DNA of 64,000 nucleotides, from assembly GCA_034422455.1 (NCBI GenBank), contig DAOUJQ010000011.1, forward strand, positions 1 through 64,000, in the 5' to 3' direction. This DNA comes from UBA1127 sp034422455. GTDB taxonomy: Bacteria; Chloroflexota; Dehalococcoidia; Lucifugimonadales; UBA1127. This document shows positions 43,957 to 52,302 of this stretch, piece by piece. Both the position numbers and the translations under genes were made by a program. A model generated the notes under the pieces. It worked only from the letters and a program-made list of their open reading frames with translations. It made no database searches and was not told where the DNA came from. The first letter of the stretch is position 1; every line of letters starts with the position of its first letter.

Positions 43957-44856
43957 ATGATTGTGAACGCTATTGCTGAGACCAACCTGCCTAACCAGAT
44001 CCACCGCGGAAAGGTCCGCGACACCTACGACCTGGGCGGCGGCCTGCTGCTGATGGTCGCGACCGACCGCATCTCCGCCTTCGACGTGGTGCTGCCGACG
44101 GCCATCCCGGAGAAGGGCGTCGTCCTCTCCAACATCTCCGCCTTCTGGTTCGCCATGACCGCGGACCGCATGCCCAACCACTTCATCTGCATGGCCAACG
44201 ATGCCGCGGGCGTCGGCGGGCTGGATCTGCCGGACATCCCCGAGGAGATCGCGCGCCGGGCGATGGTGGTGAAGCGGGCGCAGCGGCTGGACGTCGAGTG
44301 CATCGCCCGGGGCTACATCACCGGCTCCGCGTGGGCCGAGTACCGCAAGAGCGGCACCGTCCACGGGATGCAGATGCCCGCCGGCTTGGTGGAGGGCGAC
44401 AAGTTCCCCGAGCCGCTCTTCACGCCGACGACCAAGGCGGAAGAGGGCCACGACATGCCCATGTCGCTGGACGAGCTCGGCGATCTCGTGGGCGCGGAGC
44501 TGGCGCAGCGGCTCGGCGAGAAGACCGTCGAGCTCTACTCCACCGCCGACGCCTACGCCCGCGACAAGGGCATCATCCTTGCCGACACGAAGCTGGAGTT
44601 TGGCCTCGTCGACGGCGAGCTCATCGTCATCGACGAGCTGCTGACCCCGGACTCCAGCCGCTTCTGGGACGCCGAGGGCTACGCCCCCGGCAAGAGCCAG
44701 CCCAACTACGACAAGCAGTTTGTGCGGGACGCGCTGACAGACATGGGTTGGGACCGGGAACCCCCGGCGCCGGAGCTTCCGGATGACGTGGTGGAGAAGA
44801 CCCGGGCCCGCTACCTTGAGGCCTACCAGCGACTTACCGGGCAACCCCTGCCTTAG
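43957..44856 (+). CDS. purC: Phosphoribosylaminoimidazole-succinocarboxamide synthase (SAICAR synthetase)
   Basis: This 299-aa protein condenses CAIR with aspartate. Motifs: GKVRDTYDLGGGLLLMVATDRISAFDV at the N-terminus, the RGYITGSAWAEYRKSG segment, and PDSSRFW near the C-terminus. Its length fits the family's longer variant. It directly follows purB and precedes the DUF3105 gene by 9 bases. Confidence 0.95.
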   Translation: MIVNAIAETNLPNQIHRGKVRDTYDLGGGLLLMVATDRISAFDVVLPTAIPEKGVVLSNISAFWFAMTADRMPNHFICMANDAAGVGGLDLPDIPEEIARRAMVVKRAQRLDVECIARGYITGSAWAEYRKSGTVHGMQMPAGLVEGDKFPEPLFTPTTKAEEGHDMPMSLDELGDLVGAELAQRLGEKTVELYSTADAYARDKGIILADTKLEFGLVDGELIVIDELLTPDSSRFWDAEGYAPGKSQPNYDKQFVRDALTDMGWDREPPAPELPDDVVEKTRARYLEAYQRLTGQPLP

Positions 44857-44865
44857 AGGAGCAAC

Positions 44866-45801
44866 GTGGCGAGACAGCGATCCAACCGGAGAGTTTCTGA
44901 GACCGAGAGGCGGAGGGCCCGGCAGAGCCGGAACAAGCAGAAGAACAGGCTGTTGCGCATCCTTGCCGCGGTGGGCATGGGCGTGCTGGCCGTTCTCATC
45001 ATCGCGGGGTTGGCCATCCCTTCCTTTGGCACAGGCGGGCAGACGGGCCCCACCGACTTCCTGGAGCGCGGCGGCTTCCTCGCGCGGCCGGCCGACGGTC
45101 CCGGCGAGCTTATCGCGGACCAGGGGCGTCAGCACCTGCCCGGCCTCGACGCAAGGAACGAGCCCGGCTACTACAACTCGTCGCCGCCCACCTCCGGCGC
45201 CCACTCGCCCACCTGGGAGCGGTGCGGCATCTTCACGGAGCCGGTCATCAACGAAATCCAGGTGCACAACCTGGAGCACGGTTTCGTCAACATCCAGTAC
45301 AACACGGACGACGCGATTCTCATCGGTCAGCTCGAAGCCGCCGCGCGGCAACTCCCCGACTGGCCCAACTACTACATCTTCGCGCCGTATCCGGACATGG
45401 ATGAGACCATCGCGCTCACGGCCTGGAACCGCGTCTTGTACCTGGATGCGGTGGACGAGGATGCGATGAATGAGTTCGCGGACGCCTACCAGGCCCGCGG
45501 CCCCGAGCTTGCCCGCGGCTGCGACGCCCCCGGTCTCATGGCCCAGGGGGCGCCGGACCCGACGGCCACCCCGGACCCCGCCTCCGTCACGCCGCAGCCT
45601 GATGCTTCGGAGACACCCGCCGCGGACGACGCTGCCGAAGGCGGAGCAGGCTCCCCGGGCGCTCCGGGGCCAACGCCCGAGCCCGGTGAGACGGCGGAAG
45701 CGCCCGGAGATGCAGGGAGTCCCGGTGACGGCGCCTCCACTCCCGGTCCGGCCACGGCTCCAGACCCCGCTGCAACGTCGACTCCGGCCGGCGGCGGGTA
45801 A
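44866..45801 (+). CDS. Membrane-anchored DUF3105 protein
   Basis: This 311-aa protein has a very basic N-terminus (residues 1-30), one membrane helix (LLRILAAVGMGVLAVLIIAG), then a DUF3105 domain of about 130 residues. Typical motifs are YNSSPPTSGAHSP and VHNLEHGFVNIQY, with conserved His residues that may bind metal. Residues after about 220 are a low-complexity Pro/Ala/Thr/Glu tail. The start is a GTG after GAGGAGCAAC. It sits between purC and purS with very short spacing, but nothing suggests a role in purine synthesis. Confidence 0.8.
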   Translation: MARQRSNRRVSETERRRARQSRNKQKNRLLRILAAVGMGVLAVLIIAGLAIPSFGTGGQTGPTDFLERGGFLARPADGPGELIADQGRQHLPGLDARNEPGYYNSSPPTSGAHSPTWERCGIFTEPVINEIQVHNLEHGFVNIQYNTDDAILIGQLEAAARQLPDWPNYYIFAPYPDMDETIALTAWNRVLYLDAVDEDAMNEFADAYQARGPELARGCDAPGLMAQGAPDPTATPDPASVTPQPDASETPAADDAAEGGAGSPGAPGPTPEPGETAEAPGDAGSPGDGASTPGPATAPDPAATSTPAGGG

Positions 45802-45806
45802 CGGCC

Positions 45807-46064
45807 ATGCGATACTTGGCGCGCGTCTACATCACGCTCAAGCCCACCGTGAACGACCCCCAGGGCATCACGGTGCTGGGCGCATTGAAGAACTTGGGCT
45901 TCGCAACACCTGAGAGCGTGCGCGTCGGCAAATACCTGGAGGTCGGCCTGGACGCGGACTCCGAGCCGGAGGCCCGCGAGCAGGTCGACTCAATGTGCAA
46001 GACCCTCCTCGCCAACACCGTCATCGAGCAGTACCGCTTCGACCTGGAGGAAGCGGGCGCGTAG
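45807..46064 (+). CDS. purS: Phosphoribosylformylglycinamidine synthase subunit PurS
   Basis: This 85-aa protein is a small structural subunit that joins PurQ and PurL in the FGAM synthase complex. It has the characteristic beginning ARVYITLKPTVNDPQG and the VRVGKYLEV core. It begins 6 bases after the DUF3105 stop. purQ and purL do not follow; instead the cluster ends in repeats, so they must be elsewhere. Confidence 0.9.
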   Translation: MRYLARVYITLKPTVNDPQGITVLGALKNLGFATPESVRVGKYLEVGLDADSEPEAREQVDSMCKTLLANTVIEQYRFDLEEAGA

Positions 46065-46298
46065 GGCCGTCCCCCTCCCTCGTCGCCCCTGCGCAGGCAG
46101 GGGAGGGGCGGGCGATGCGTGGGGCGCGCTGTCCCCCCACCCTCAACCCCCCATACCGGCTCGTGCCGGTATCCAGAAACCTCGCAGCCAACGGCCCTTT
46201 CCGATTGCCCAGAGGGGCGGGGCCGGGTGGGACAACCCCGAGACGGACCACGCTCGCGGCCCCAACCTCCCCCGTTCGTCCTGAGCCTGTCGAAGGAC

Positions 46299-46384
46299 CG
46301 GGATTCGTCTCCCCTCGGTGAAAATCCGTCTTGTATCTGCAACGTGCCAACTCCCTTACAAAGCGAAAAGCAAGACGAATCCCC
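46299..46384 (-). repeat. Copy 2 of the 86-bp hairpin repeat family
   Basis: The ends form terminal inverted repeats, GGGATTCGTCT and AGACGAATCCC. The minus strand carries GTTGGCACGTTGCAGATACAA in the middle, nearly identical to copy 1 at the window start. No open frame of note. Confidence 0.65.
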
Positions 46385-46744
46385 GCAGCCCCCTTCACCT
46401 GTCGTCTCCCTCGTAGGGGCGACCCTTGTGGTCGCCCATCCCGCCGACAGGCGGGACCCCCCTCGCCGACCCAACGCAACCCCAACCCCTCATACCGGCG
46501 CATGGTCCCCCCGTACCCCGATACGGGGCCGGTATCCAGACCCCCGCGTCCAACGGCCTTCGCATCACCCGTCCCCTTCTCGTCGCCCCTGCCTGCGCAG
46601 GGGCGACGACGCTCACCGCGCGCCCCTTCCCTTCGCCCTGACACCGCTCCCTTGCGCCCACGACGTCCCCCTTGCTACCTTCGCCTCATGGACATCGCAC
46701 GCACATCCCGCCACCTGACCCACCCATTCATCGTGGGCGACAGA

Positions 46745-46830
46745 GGGAATTGTTCCCCCCCGATGAAAAAATTTTCGCTTTGTAGCTGAAACGTGCCATC
46801 GCAGCTACAACACGAAAAACAAATCAATTC
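46745..46830 (-). repeat. Copy 4 of the 86-bp hairpin repeat family
   Basis: On the minus strand an inner hairpin TTGTAGCTG ... CAGCTACAA encloses the GGCACG core, followed by AAAGCGAAAATTTTTTCATC. Ends are GAATTG/CAATTC-type inverted repeats. It is the closest relative of the copy at 61441-61526. Confidence 0.65.
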
Positions 46831-46912
46831 ATGCTCAGCTATGGCCCGTGCCGAAAACAATTCACCCGTTGCGCCCGTCCGCTCACCCGGCGGGGCCCAC
46901 GGCGTCCAACTC

Positions 46913-46942
46913 TTGACAGCCCCAAAACCGCCTTTGTACTAT
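46913..46942 (+). promoter_or_regulatory. Sigma-70-type promoter of groESL
   Basis: TTGACA at 46913-46918 and TACTAT at 46937-46942 are separated by 18 bases. The CIRCE operator begins 11 bases after the -10 box, so repressor binding would cover the transcription start. Confidence 0.85.
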
Positions 46943-46952
46943 CGTTGAGGCA

Positions 46953-46979
46953 TTAGCAATCTCGTGGCGAGAGTGCTAA
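46953..46979. promoter_or_regulatory. CIRCE operator (HrcA binding site) of groESL
   Basis: TTAGCAATC - 9 bases - GAGTGCTAA matches the CIRCE consensus with one change in the left arm (A for C at position 7). It lies between the promoter and groES, indicating HrcA-type heat-shock control. No hrcA gene is in the window. Confidence 0.9.
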
Positions 46980-47017
46980 TCCGCACTACGTCCAATACAC
47001 GTTCTAAAGGAGAGGCT

Positions 47018-47311
47018 ATGGGTCGGACATTTACACCGCTGGGCGACAGGGTCCTTGTGAAGCCCGTGGAGCGGGAAGAGCAGACGCGAAGCGGCATCTA
47101 CCTGCCTGACACGGCGCAAGAGAAGCCCCAGGAGGGGCGCGTGATATCGGTCGGCCCCGGCCGGCGCAACGACGAGGGGACGCGCATCGAGATGGACGTG
47201 CAGGAGGGCGACCTCGTCCTCTACGCCAAGTACGGCGGCACCGAGATCAAGGAAGAGGGTGAGGAGTACCTGCTCTTGGCGGAGCGGGACATCCTGGCCA
47301 AGGTCTCCTAG
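47018..47311 (+). CDS. groES: Co-chaperonin GroES
   Basis: This 97-aa protein is the heptameric lid of the GroEL chamber. Motifs: FTPLGDRVLVKPVE, the mobile loop (EEQTRSGIYLPDTA) and KYGGTEIK near the C-terminus. AAGGAGAGG precedes the ATG at 47018; the upstream frame runs through the CIRCE element. It is co-transcribed with groEL 44 bases downstream. Confidence 0.96.
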   Translation: MGRTFTPLGDRVLVKPVEREEQTRSGIYLPDTAQEKPQEGRVISVGPGRRNDEGTRIEMDVQEGDLVLYAKYGGTEIKEEGEEYLLLAERDILAKVS

Positions 47312-47355
47312 AAAACCACCACCAGGACCGGTGAAGAAACGATAAAGGAGTCGTA

Positions 47356-48969
47356 ATGGCAAAGCAGTTGCTCTTTTCTGAAGACGCGCGAAAGCGGCTG
47401 AAGTCCGGGATCGACATGTTGGCGGACTCCGTCAAGGTCACCCTGGGCCCCGGCGGCCGCAACGTGGTGCTGGACAAGAAGTTCGGCCCCCCGCAGGTGT
47501 GCAGTGACGGCGTCACCATCGCCAAGGAGATCGAGCTGGAGGAGCCCTTCGAGAACATGGGCGCCCAGCTGATCAAGGAAGCCGCCAGCAAGACCAACGA
47601 CGCCGCCGGTGACGGCACCACCACCTCCGTCGTGCTGGCCCAGGCCATCATCCAGGAGGGCTTCAAGAACGTGGCCGCCGGCGCGGACCCCATGGCCATG
47701 AAGCGCGGCATCGAGCGGGCTGTGGGTGTCATCAAGGATCAGATCAAGGGAATGTCCAGCCCCGTGGAGGGCCGGGCGCAGATCTCCCAGGTCGCCTCCC
47801 TCTCCGCCCACGAGAACAAGATCGGCGAGCTCATCGCCGAGGTCATGGAGAAGGTCGGCAAGGACGGCGTCATCACCGTCGAGGAGTCCAAGGGCCTGGA
47901 GAACGAGACCGAGTTCGTCGAGGGCATGCAGGTTGACCGCGGCTACATCAGCCCCTACTTCGTAACCAACTCCGAGCGCATGGAGGCGGTCCTGGACGAC
48001 CCCTACATCCTCATCACCGACAAGAAGATCTCCGCCATGAACGACTTGCTTCCCGTGCTGGAGCGGGTGCTTCAGGTCAGCAAGAACCTCGTCATCGTTG
48101 GCGAGGACCTGGAGGGCGAGGCCCTGGCGACGCTGGTCGTCAACAAGCTGCGCGGCACCCTGAGCTGCCTGGCCATCAAGGCCCCCGGCTTCGGCGACCG
48201 CCGCAAGGCCATGCTGGAGGACATCGCCATCCTGACCGGCGGCACCGTCATCAGTGAGGACGTCGGCCGCAAGCTGGACTCCGCCACCGTCAACGACCTG
48301 GGCCGCTGCCGCCGCGTGACGGCCAACAAGGACGAGACGACCATCGTGGAGGGCCACGGCTCCGAGGAGAACATCCAGAACCGCATCAAGCAGATCCGCG
48401 CGCAGATTGAGGAGACCACCTCGGAGTTTGACCGCGAGAAGCTGCAGGAGCGGATGGCCAAGCTGTCCGGCGGCGTTGCCATCATCAAGGTGGGCGGCGC
48501 CACGGAGGTGGAGCTCAAGGAGAAGAAGAACCGCGTGGAGGACGCCCTGTCCGCTACCCGCGCAGCCGTTGAGGAGGGCATTGTCCCCGGCGGCGGCGTC
48601 GCGCTGGTCCGCACCCAGAAGGCGCTGGAAGACGTGATGGGCGACCTCGAGGGCGACGAGCGCACCGGCGTGTCCATCGTCCGCCGGTCCCTGGAAGAGC
48701 CCGTCAAGCTCATCGTCGAGAACGTGGGCCGTGAGGGCGCCGTGGTCCTGGAGGCCGTCAAGGGCCAGCAGGCCGACTGGGGCTTCGACGCCGAGCGCAT
48801 GGCCTACGGCAACATGCTCGAGTTCGGCATCATCGACCCGGCCAAGGTCACCCGGTCGGCGCTCGAGAACGCGGCGTCCGTCGCGGCGATGGTCCTCACC
48901 ACGGAGTCCATGGTCACGGACATCCCCGTGAAGGAACCCGCCATGGCTGCCCCGCCCATGGACTACTAG
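47356..48969 (+). CDS. groEL: Chaperonin GroEL
   Basis: This 537-aa chaperonin subunit carries the ATP-site motifs VTLGPGGRNVVLD and DAAGDGTTTSVVL, and the C-terminal equatorial VPGGGVALVR. The C-terminus is PAMAAPPMDY, without the Gly-Gly-Met repeat tail of many GroEL proteins. AAGGAG precedes the ATG. Expression is expected to follow the groES promoter and CIRCE. A terminator lies 22 bases after the stop. Confidence 0.97.
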   Translation: MAKQLLFSEDARKRLKSGIDMLADSVKVTLGPGGRNVVLDKKFGPPQVCSDGVTIAKEIELEEPFENMGAQLIKEAASKTNDAAGDGTTTSVVLAQAIIQEGFKNVAAGADPMAMKRGIERAVGVIKDQIKGMSSPVEGRAQISQVASLSAHENKIGELIAEVMEKVGKDGVITVEESKGLENETEFVEGMQVDRGYISPYFVTNSERMEAVLDDPYILITDKKISAMNDLLPVLERVLQVSKNLVIVGEDLEGEALATLVVNKLRGTLSCLAIKAPGFGDRRKAMLEDIAILTGGTVISEDVGRKLDSATVNDLGRCRRVTANKDETTIVEGHGSEENIQNRIKQIRAQIEETTSEFDREKLQERMAKLSGGVAIIKVGGATEVELKEKKNRVEDALSATRAAVEEGIVPGGGVALVRTQKALEDVMGDLEGDERTGVSIVRRSLEEPVKLIVENVGREGAVVLEAVKGQQADWGFDAERMAYGNMLEFGIIDPAKVTRSALENAASVAAMVLTTESMVTDIPVKEPAMAAPPMDY

Positions 48970-48990
48970 AGCCTACGATGTGGGAGACGG

Positions 48991-49022
48991 AGGGGCCCCT
49001 CACTGCAGGGGCCCCTTCTTTC
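48991..49022 (+). terminator. Intrinsic terminator of groESL
   Basis: GGGGCCCCT (48992-49000) and AGGGGCCCC (49007-49015) form a 9-bp stem with a 6-nt loop followed by TTCTTTC. Confidence 0.85.
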
Positions 49023-49059
49023 ATCCCAAGACTCGGTTGATAGGTGCAAGGAGCAACAG

Positions 49060-49479
49060 ATGACCGAGGCAAAGTCCCTCTCGCTGGAGGCCCGCAAGGC
49101 GCTGATGGAGCGCGAGATCCCGCCTGCCGTCATGGAGGTCGAGCGCGGCCACGTGCGCCGCTTCGCCGAGGCCATCGGTGACGAGGACCCGCGCTGGAGC
49201 GACACCGCGCCGCCGACGTTGCTCCGCGCCATGCTCTCGGAGCTGCCCTCTGCGCCGGAGCTGGACGCCTTCCCGCAGATGCTGGACGGCGGCAGCGACT
49301 GGGAGTACGGCGCCCCTGTTGTCGTCGGCGACACCGTCACCGCCACGACCCAGTTCGCCAGGGTAAACCAGCGCAACATCGAAGCGGGGCCCGCCGTCTT
49401 CCTCCAACTCGAGACGCAATACACCAACCAGCGCGGCGAGTGGGTGGCAACCCAGAAAAACACCCTCATCCGCTATTAA
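49060..49479 (+). CDS. MaoC-N / HadA-like hot-dog hydratase subunit
   Basis: This 139-aa protein is a half-sized hot-dog fold of the FAS1-like/MaoC N-terminal dehydratase family. VERGHVRRFAEAIGDEDPRW matches the opening helix, and GGSDWEYGAPVVVGDTVTAT the central strands. It lacks the catalytic Asp-His pair, as expected of the structural partner in HadA/HadB-type (R)-hydratases. The likely catalytic partner is the gene at 49637. Together they would hydrate or dehydrate an enoyl thioester. Confidence 0.8.
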   Translation: MTEAKSLSLEARKALMEREIPPAVMEVERGHVRRFAEAIGDEDPRWSDTAPPTLLRAMLSELPSAPELDAFPQMLDGGSDWEYGAPVVVGDTVTATTQFARVNQRNIEAGPAVFLQLETQYTNQRGEWVATQKNTLIRY

Positions 49480-49484
49480 CCCCT

Positions 49485-49595
49485 CCGTCGTTCCTGCGGA
49501 GGCAGGAACCCAGAGGGGTGGGGGGCGGGGAGCGGAGCGGGAATCCGTTCGCCCTGAGGGAAATCGAAGGGCGTACGGGGCGACACGGCGCTCGG
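49485..49595. repeat. Dispersed repeat units separating the two hydratase genes
   Basis: CGTCGTTCCTGCGGAGGCAG continues GAACCCAGAGGGG, then CGTTCGCCCTGAGGGAAATC continues GAAGGGCGTACGGGG. Confidence 0.65.
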
Positions 49596-49636
49596 AGACC
49601 CAGCGGGTCACCTGAGACAGCAGAGAGGACAAGAGG

Positions 49637-50071
49637 ATGCCCGACACACCATTCTGGGACGACGTAGAGGTCGGCGACGGGCTGCCCTCTGTCGTAAAGA
49701 GCCCGTCCACCCGGCAGCTGGTCAAGTACGCCGGTGCGTCCGGCGACTTCTATGAAGTGCATTATGACAAGGACTTCGCCGTCGAGATTGGCCTGCCGGG
49801 GATCATCGTGCATGGCGCGCTGAAGAACGCCTACCTGGCGCAGGTCGTGACCGGCTGGATGGGGCCGGAGGGCGAGCTGAAGCGCCTCTCCGTCCGGTAC
49901 CGCGGCACCGACGTCCCCTACGACACCCTCACCTGCTCCGGCCGCGTGACCAAAAAGTACGAGCAGGACGGGGCGCACCTGGTGGACTGTGCGCTGACGC
50001 TGGAGAACGGCCAGGGCGAGCAGACGACCACGGGCACGGCGACGGTGCAGTTGCCTTCCCGGAGCGGCTAG
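49637..50071 (+). CDS. MaoC / HadB-like hot-dog (R)-hydratase catalytic subunit
   Basis: This 144-aa protein has the hydratase signature in AGASGDFYEVHYDKDFA: the catalytic Asp and His stand five residues apart as in the GDxNPxH motif, although Asn-Pro is replaced. The IVHGALKNAYLAQ helix follows. AGAGAGGACAAGAGG precedes the ATG. It probably pairs with the upstream half-protein. The acyl substrate (ACP- or CoA-bound) is unknown. Confidence 0.82.
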   Translation: MPDTPFWDDVEVGDGLPSVVKSPSTRQLVKYAGASGDFYEVHYDKDFAVEIGLPGIIVHGALKNAYLAQVVTGWMGPEGELKRLSVRYRGTDVPYDTLTCSGRVTKKYEQDGAHLVDCALTLENGQGEQTTTGTATVQLPSRSG

Positions 50072-50664
50072 GCCGAGGCCTCTCGGGCCGCCTCCCGCTC
50101 CTCGCGGGCCCTGCGCTCCTTTTGCAGCTCCGCCCATCGGTCGCGCTTGAGCTCCATGTAGAAGAACTCCCAGCCGCTTCGCTTGACGGGGCGGATGATC
50201 TTGAACCCGCACTTCTCGAAGGACCGCTGCGCCCGGTGGTTCCAGTCCAGGGTGTGCAGGTAGACGCGCTTCATGGGCATCGCGGTGAAGACGTGCTGCA
50301 GCAGGAGATGGAAGGCGTCCGTGCCATAGCCGCCGCCCCAGTAGTCGCGCTTGCCCAGCAGGATGCCGAGCTCGGCGGTGCCGCGGAAGTAGTCGACGTC
50401 GTAGTACATGCAGTTGCCGATGTGCACGCCGTCGAAGGTGTCAATGCCGAAGCGGCGGGACCACGCGCTGGGGTGCTCCAACTCCCGCTTGTACTGCAGC
50501 AGGTACTCCTGGAAGCTCATGCGCAGCGGCGCCGCTGCGTCCAGGCGAGCCAGCTCCGGGTCGCAGCGCCAGTCGTGGTCCTCCTGCGCGTCCGACAGGC
50601 GCTTCTCCCGGATGCAGACCTTCTGGCCCAACATCAGGAACTCTTCGGGCTCTTGGTTTCTCAT
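50068..50664 (-). CDS. GNAT-family N-acetyltransferase (RimJ/RimL-like)
   Basis: This protein has 198 aa from the ATG at 50664 (a GTG at 50667 is an alternative). The acetyl-CoA binding region is ELGILLGKRDYWGGGYGTDA with the Q/R-x-x-G-x-G/A-like turn. RVYLHTLDWNHRAQRSFEKCGF is the typical C-terminal GNAT motif. The C-terminus is a highly charged helix. The start overlaps the end of the Nudix gene, so the two form an operon. Confidence 0.85.
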   Translation of the reverse strand: MRNQEPEEFLMLGQKVCIREKRLSDAQEDHDWRCDPELARLDAAAPLRMSFQEYLLQYKRELEHPSAWSRRFGIDTFDGVHIGNCMYYDVDYFRGTAELGILLGKRDYWGGGYGTDAFHLLLQHVFTAMPMKRVYLHTLDWNHRAQRSFEKCGFKIIRPVKRSGWEFFYMELKRDRWAELQKERRAREEREAAREASA

Positions 50665-51170
50665 CACCGTGCGCGCGCTCCTCGCCCCGCCTCCGGGTTG
50701 CGGCTCTCGGCGGAGTGGCGGAGGGCGTCGTTCATGTCCTCCACGTGTTCCAGCGCCTTCTCAAGCGTCCTGGCCTCGTTGGGGTATTGCATGACTGACA
50801 GGGCCTCGTCACTGGGGAACCAGCGCACCTCGTCGAACTCGGTGTCGTGGTGGGCGGTGTCGCCGCCGGTGGACCGCATGAGGTAGTAGTGCACCACCTT
50901 GCGGCACCGCACGCCGTCGGGTGGCCGCATGAACCAGTAGGTGATGGAGCCGATGGCGGCCTGGATTTCCACCTGCAGGCCCGTCTCCTCGGCAACCTCC
51001 CGCAGGGCGGTCTCCTCCATGGTCTCGCCGTCTTCCGGGGTGCCTTTGGGGAGGCTCCACTTCCGGGGCGTGTCCCTGCCGCAGAGCACCGCTTCCACGA
51101 TGCCGTTCCGGATGCGGCACACAACACCGCCCGCGGAGGTGAGGTGCTCAACTCTTCCGCGCATCTTCAT
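50664..51170 (-). CDS. Nudix hydrolase
   Basis: This 168-aa protein has a complete Nudix box in GTPEDGETMEETALREVAEETGL, with the metal-binding Glu residues in REVAEE. An N-terminal 'TSAGGVVCRI' strand and 'RKWSLPKGTPEDGE' are typical of MutT/Ap4A-type members. It hydrolyses a nucleoside diphosphate linked to another group. The substrate is not predictable. The stop overlaps the GNAT start. Confidence 0.88.
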   Translation of the reverse strand: MKMRGRVEHLTSAGGVVCRIRNGIVEAVLCGRDTPRKWSLPKGTPEDGETMEETALREVAEETGLQVEIQAAIGSITYWFMRPPDGVRCRKVVHYYLMRSTGGDTAHHDTEFDEVRWFPSDEALSVMQYPNEARTLEKALEHVEDMNDALRHSAESRNPEAGRGARAR

Positions 51171-51315
51171 CGTTCACACCGTACGGGGATGCAGGATGTG
51201 TGACTATGGTTCGGCGCCATTATCGCCCATGAGTTGCCCGCCTTCAAGCCGAAGGGAAGCTAGCCCCTCACCCTGCAAGTGCGTATAGTGGAGCGGCTGA
51301 GGAGGAGGTACGGAC

Positions 51316-52302
51316 TTGGCGAATCAGCGAGCGGTCTTCGCCGTCGATCTGGGCGGCACCCGGATGCGCGGCGCCCTCATCTCCGAAGGCGGCGACGTCC
51401 TGATGCGCGATGCAGTTCCGACACAGGCGTCGCGGGGCGAGCCGGCGGCCATGCGGCGGCTCGCAGGGCTATTGCACCGGATGGCGTCGGTGCATAACGG
51501 CCTAGAGGTTGCGGGCATCGGCATGGCGCTGGCGGGGCCCGTCGACCCCGTGGCCGGCACTGTCCACAACCCCCCAAACCTGCCGACGTGGGACGGCGCC
51601 TCGCCGACCTGCGACCTCTCGGCCAACTCCGGACTGCCCGCATGGGTGCACAACGACGCCTCGCTGGCCGCACTGGGCGAGTACGTCTACGGCATGGGGC
51701 GAAACGTGCGAGACCTGGTGATGGTGACCGTCGGCACAGGCGTGGGCGGCGGGCTGGTGCTGGATGGACGGCTGTACGGCGGAATGCGCGGGTTTGCGGG
51801 AGAGATTGGACACATGGTTGTGGAGCCGTCAGGCCCTCCGTGCCCCTGCGGCGGACGCGGTTGCCTGGAGATCATGGCCTCCGGCACGGCCCTGGGCCGC
51901 ATGGCCCGCGAGCGGCTGGAGGTGGGCGAGGAGAGCGTCGTCAGGACGATGGTACGCGGCGACATCAGCCGCGTCCGAGCCGAGACGCTCGTGCGGGCGG
52001 AGGGCCGCGGGGACAAGCTCGCGGGCGAGGTGCTGCGCACCGGCGGGCACTACCTTGGTGTGGGCGTGGCGTCGCTGCGGAGCCTGCTGGACCCGGAGTT
52101 GATCGTCATCGGCGGCGGCGTGGCCGCCAACGCGCACATCTTCTACCCGGCCATGGCGGCGGCGGCGAGGGCGCACGGCATGCGCGGCGACAAGAGCACG
52201 CTGCCGGTGGCGCCGACGGTCCTAGGCGACGACGCGGGTCTACTGGGCGCGGCTGCGTTGGCGTGGGGAGAACTGGGCGTGGGGCCGAGCTACCTGAAGT
52301 AG
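51316..52302 (+). CDS. ROK-family sugar kinase (glucokinase-like)
   Basis: This 328-aa protein has the ATP motif AVDLGGTRMRGALI at the N-terminus. The catalytic Asp is in HNDASLAALGEY. The ROK signature is TVGTGVGGGLVLDGRLYGGM through GEIGHMVVE, and the zinc motif is CPCGGRGCLEIMASG. It starts with TTG after GGAGGAGG. It probably phosphorylates glucose or an N-acetylated sugar. It lacks the N-terminal helix-turn-helix of ROK repressors, so it is an enzyme. No sugar transport genes are adjacent. Confidence 0.88.
   Translation: MANQRAVFAVDLGGTRMRGALISEGGDVLMRDAVPTQASRGEPAAMRRLAGLLHRMASVHNGLEVAGIGMALAGPVDPVAGTVHNPPNLPTWDGASPTCDLSANSGLPAWVHNDASLAALGEYVYGMGRNVRDLVMVTVGTGVGGGLVLDGRLYGGMRGFAGEIGHMVVEPSGPPCPCGGRGCLEIMASGTALGRMARERLEVGEESVVRTMVRGDISRVRAETLVRAEGRGDKLAGEVLRTGGHYLGVGVASLRSLLDPELIVIGGGVAANAHIFYPAMAAAARAHGMRGDKSTLPVAPTVLGDDAGLLGAAALAWGELGVGPSYLK

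Larger units (their letters stand above)
46065..46910. repeat. Long repeat-rich non-coding region with two hairpin-repeat copies
   Basis: No gene is visible. It contains a 'CCCCTGCGCAGGCAGGGG' palindrome near 46087 and mirror-image 'CCGGTATCCAGA' units near 46170 and 46525. Also present are CGTTCGTCCTGAGCCTGTCG near 46273, a 'GTAGGGGCGACCCTTGTGGT' unit near 46413 and 'CCCCTGCCTGCGCAGGGG' near 46588. Two copies of the 86-bp hairpin repeat lie at 46299-46384 and 46745-46830. Open frames here are repeat-derived. Confidence 0.65.
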
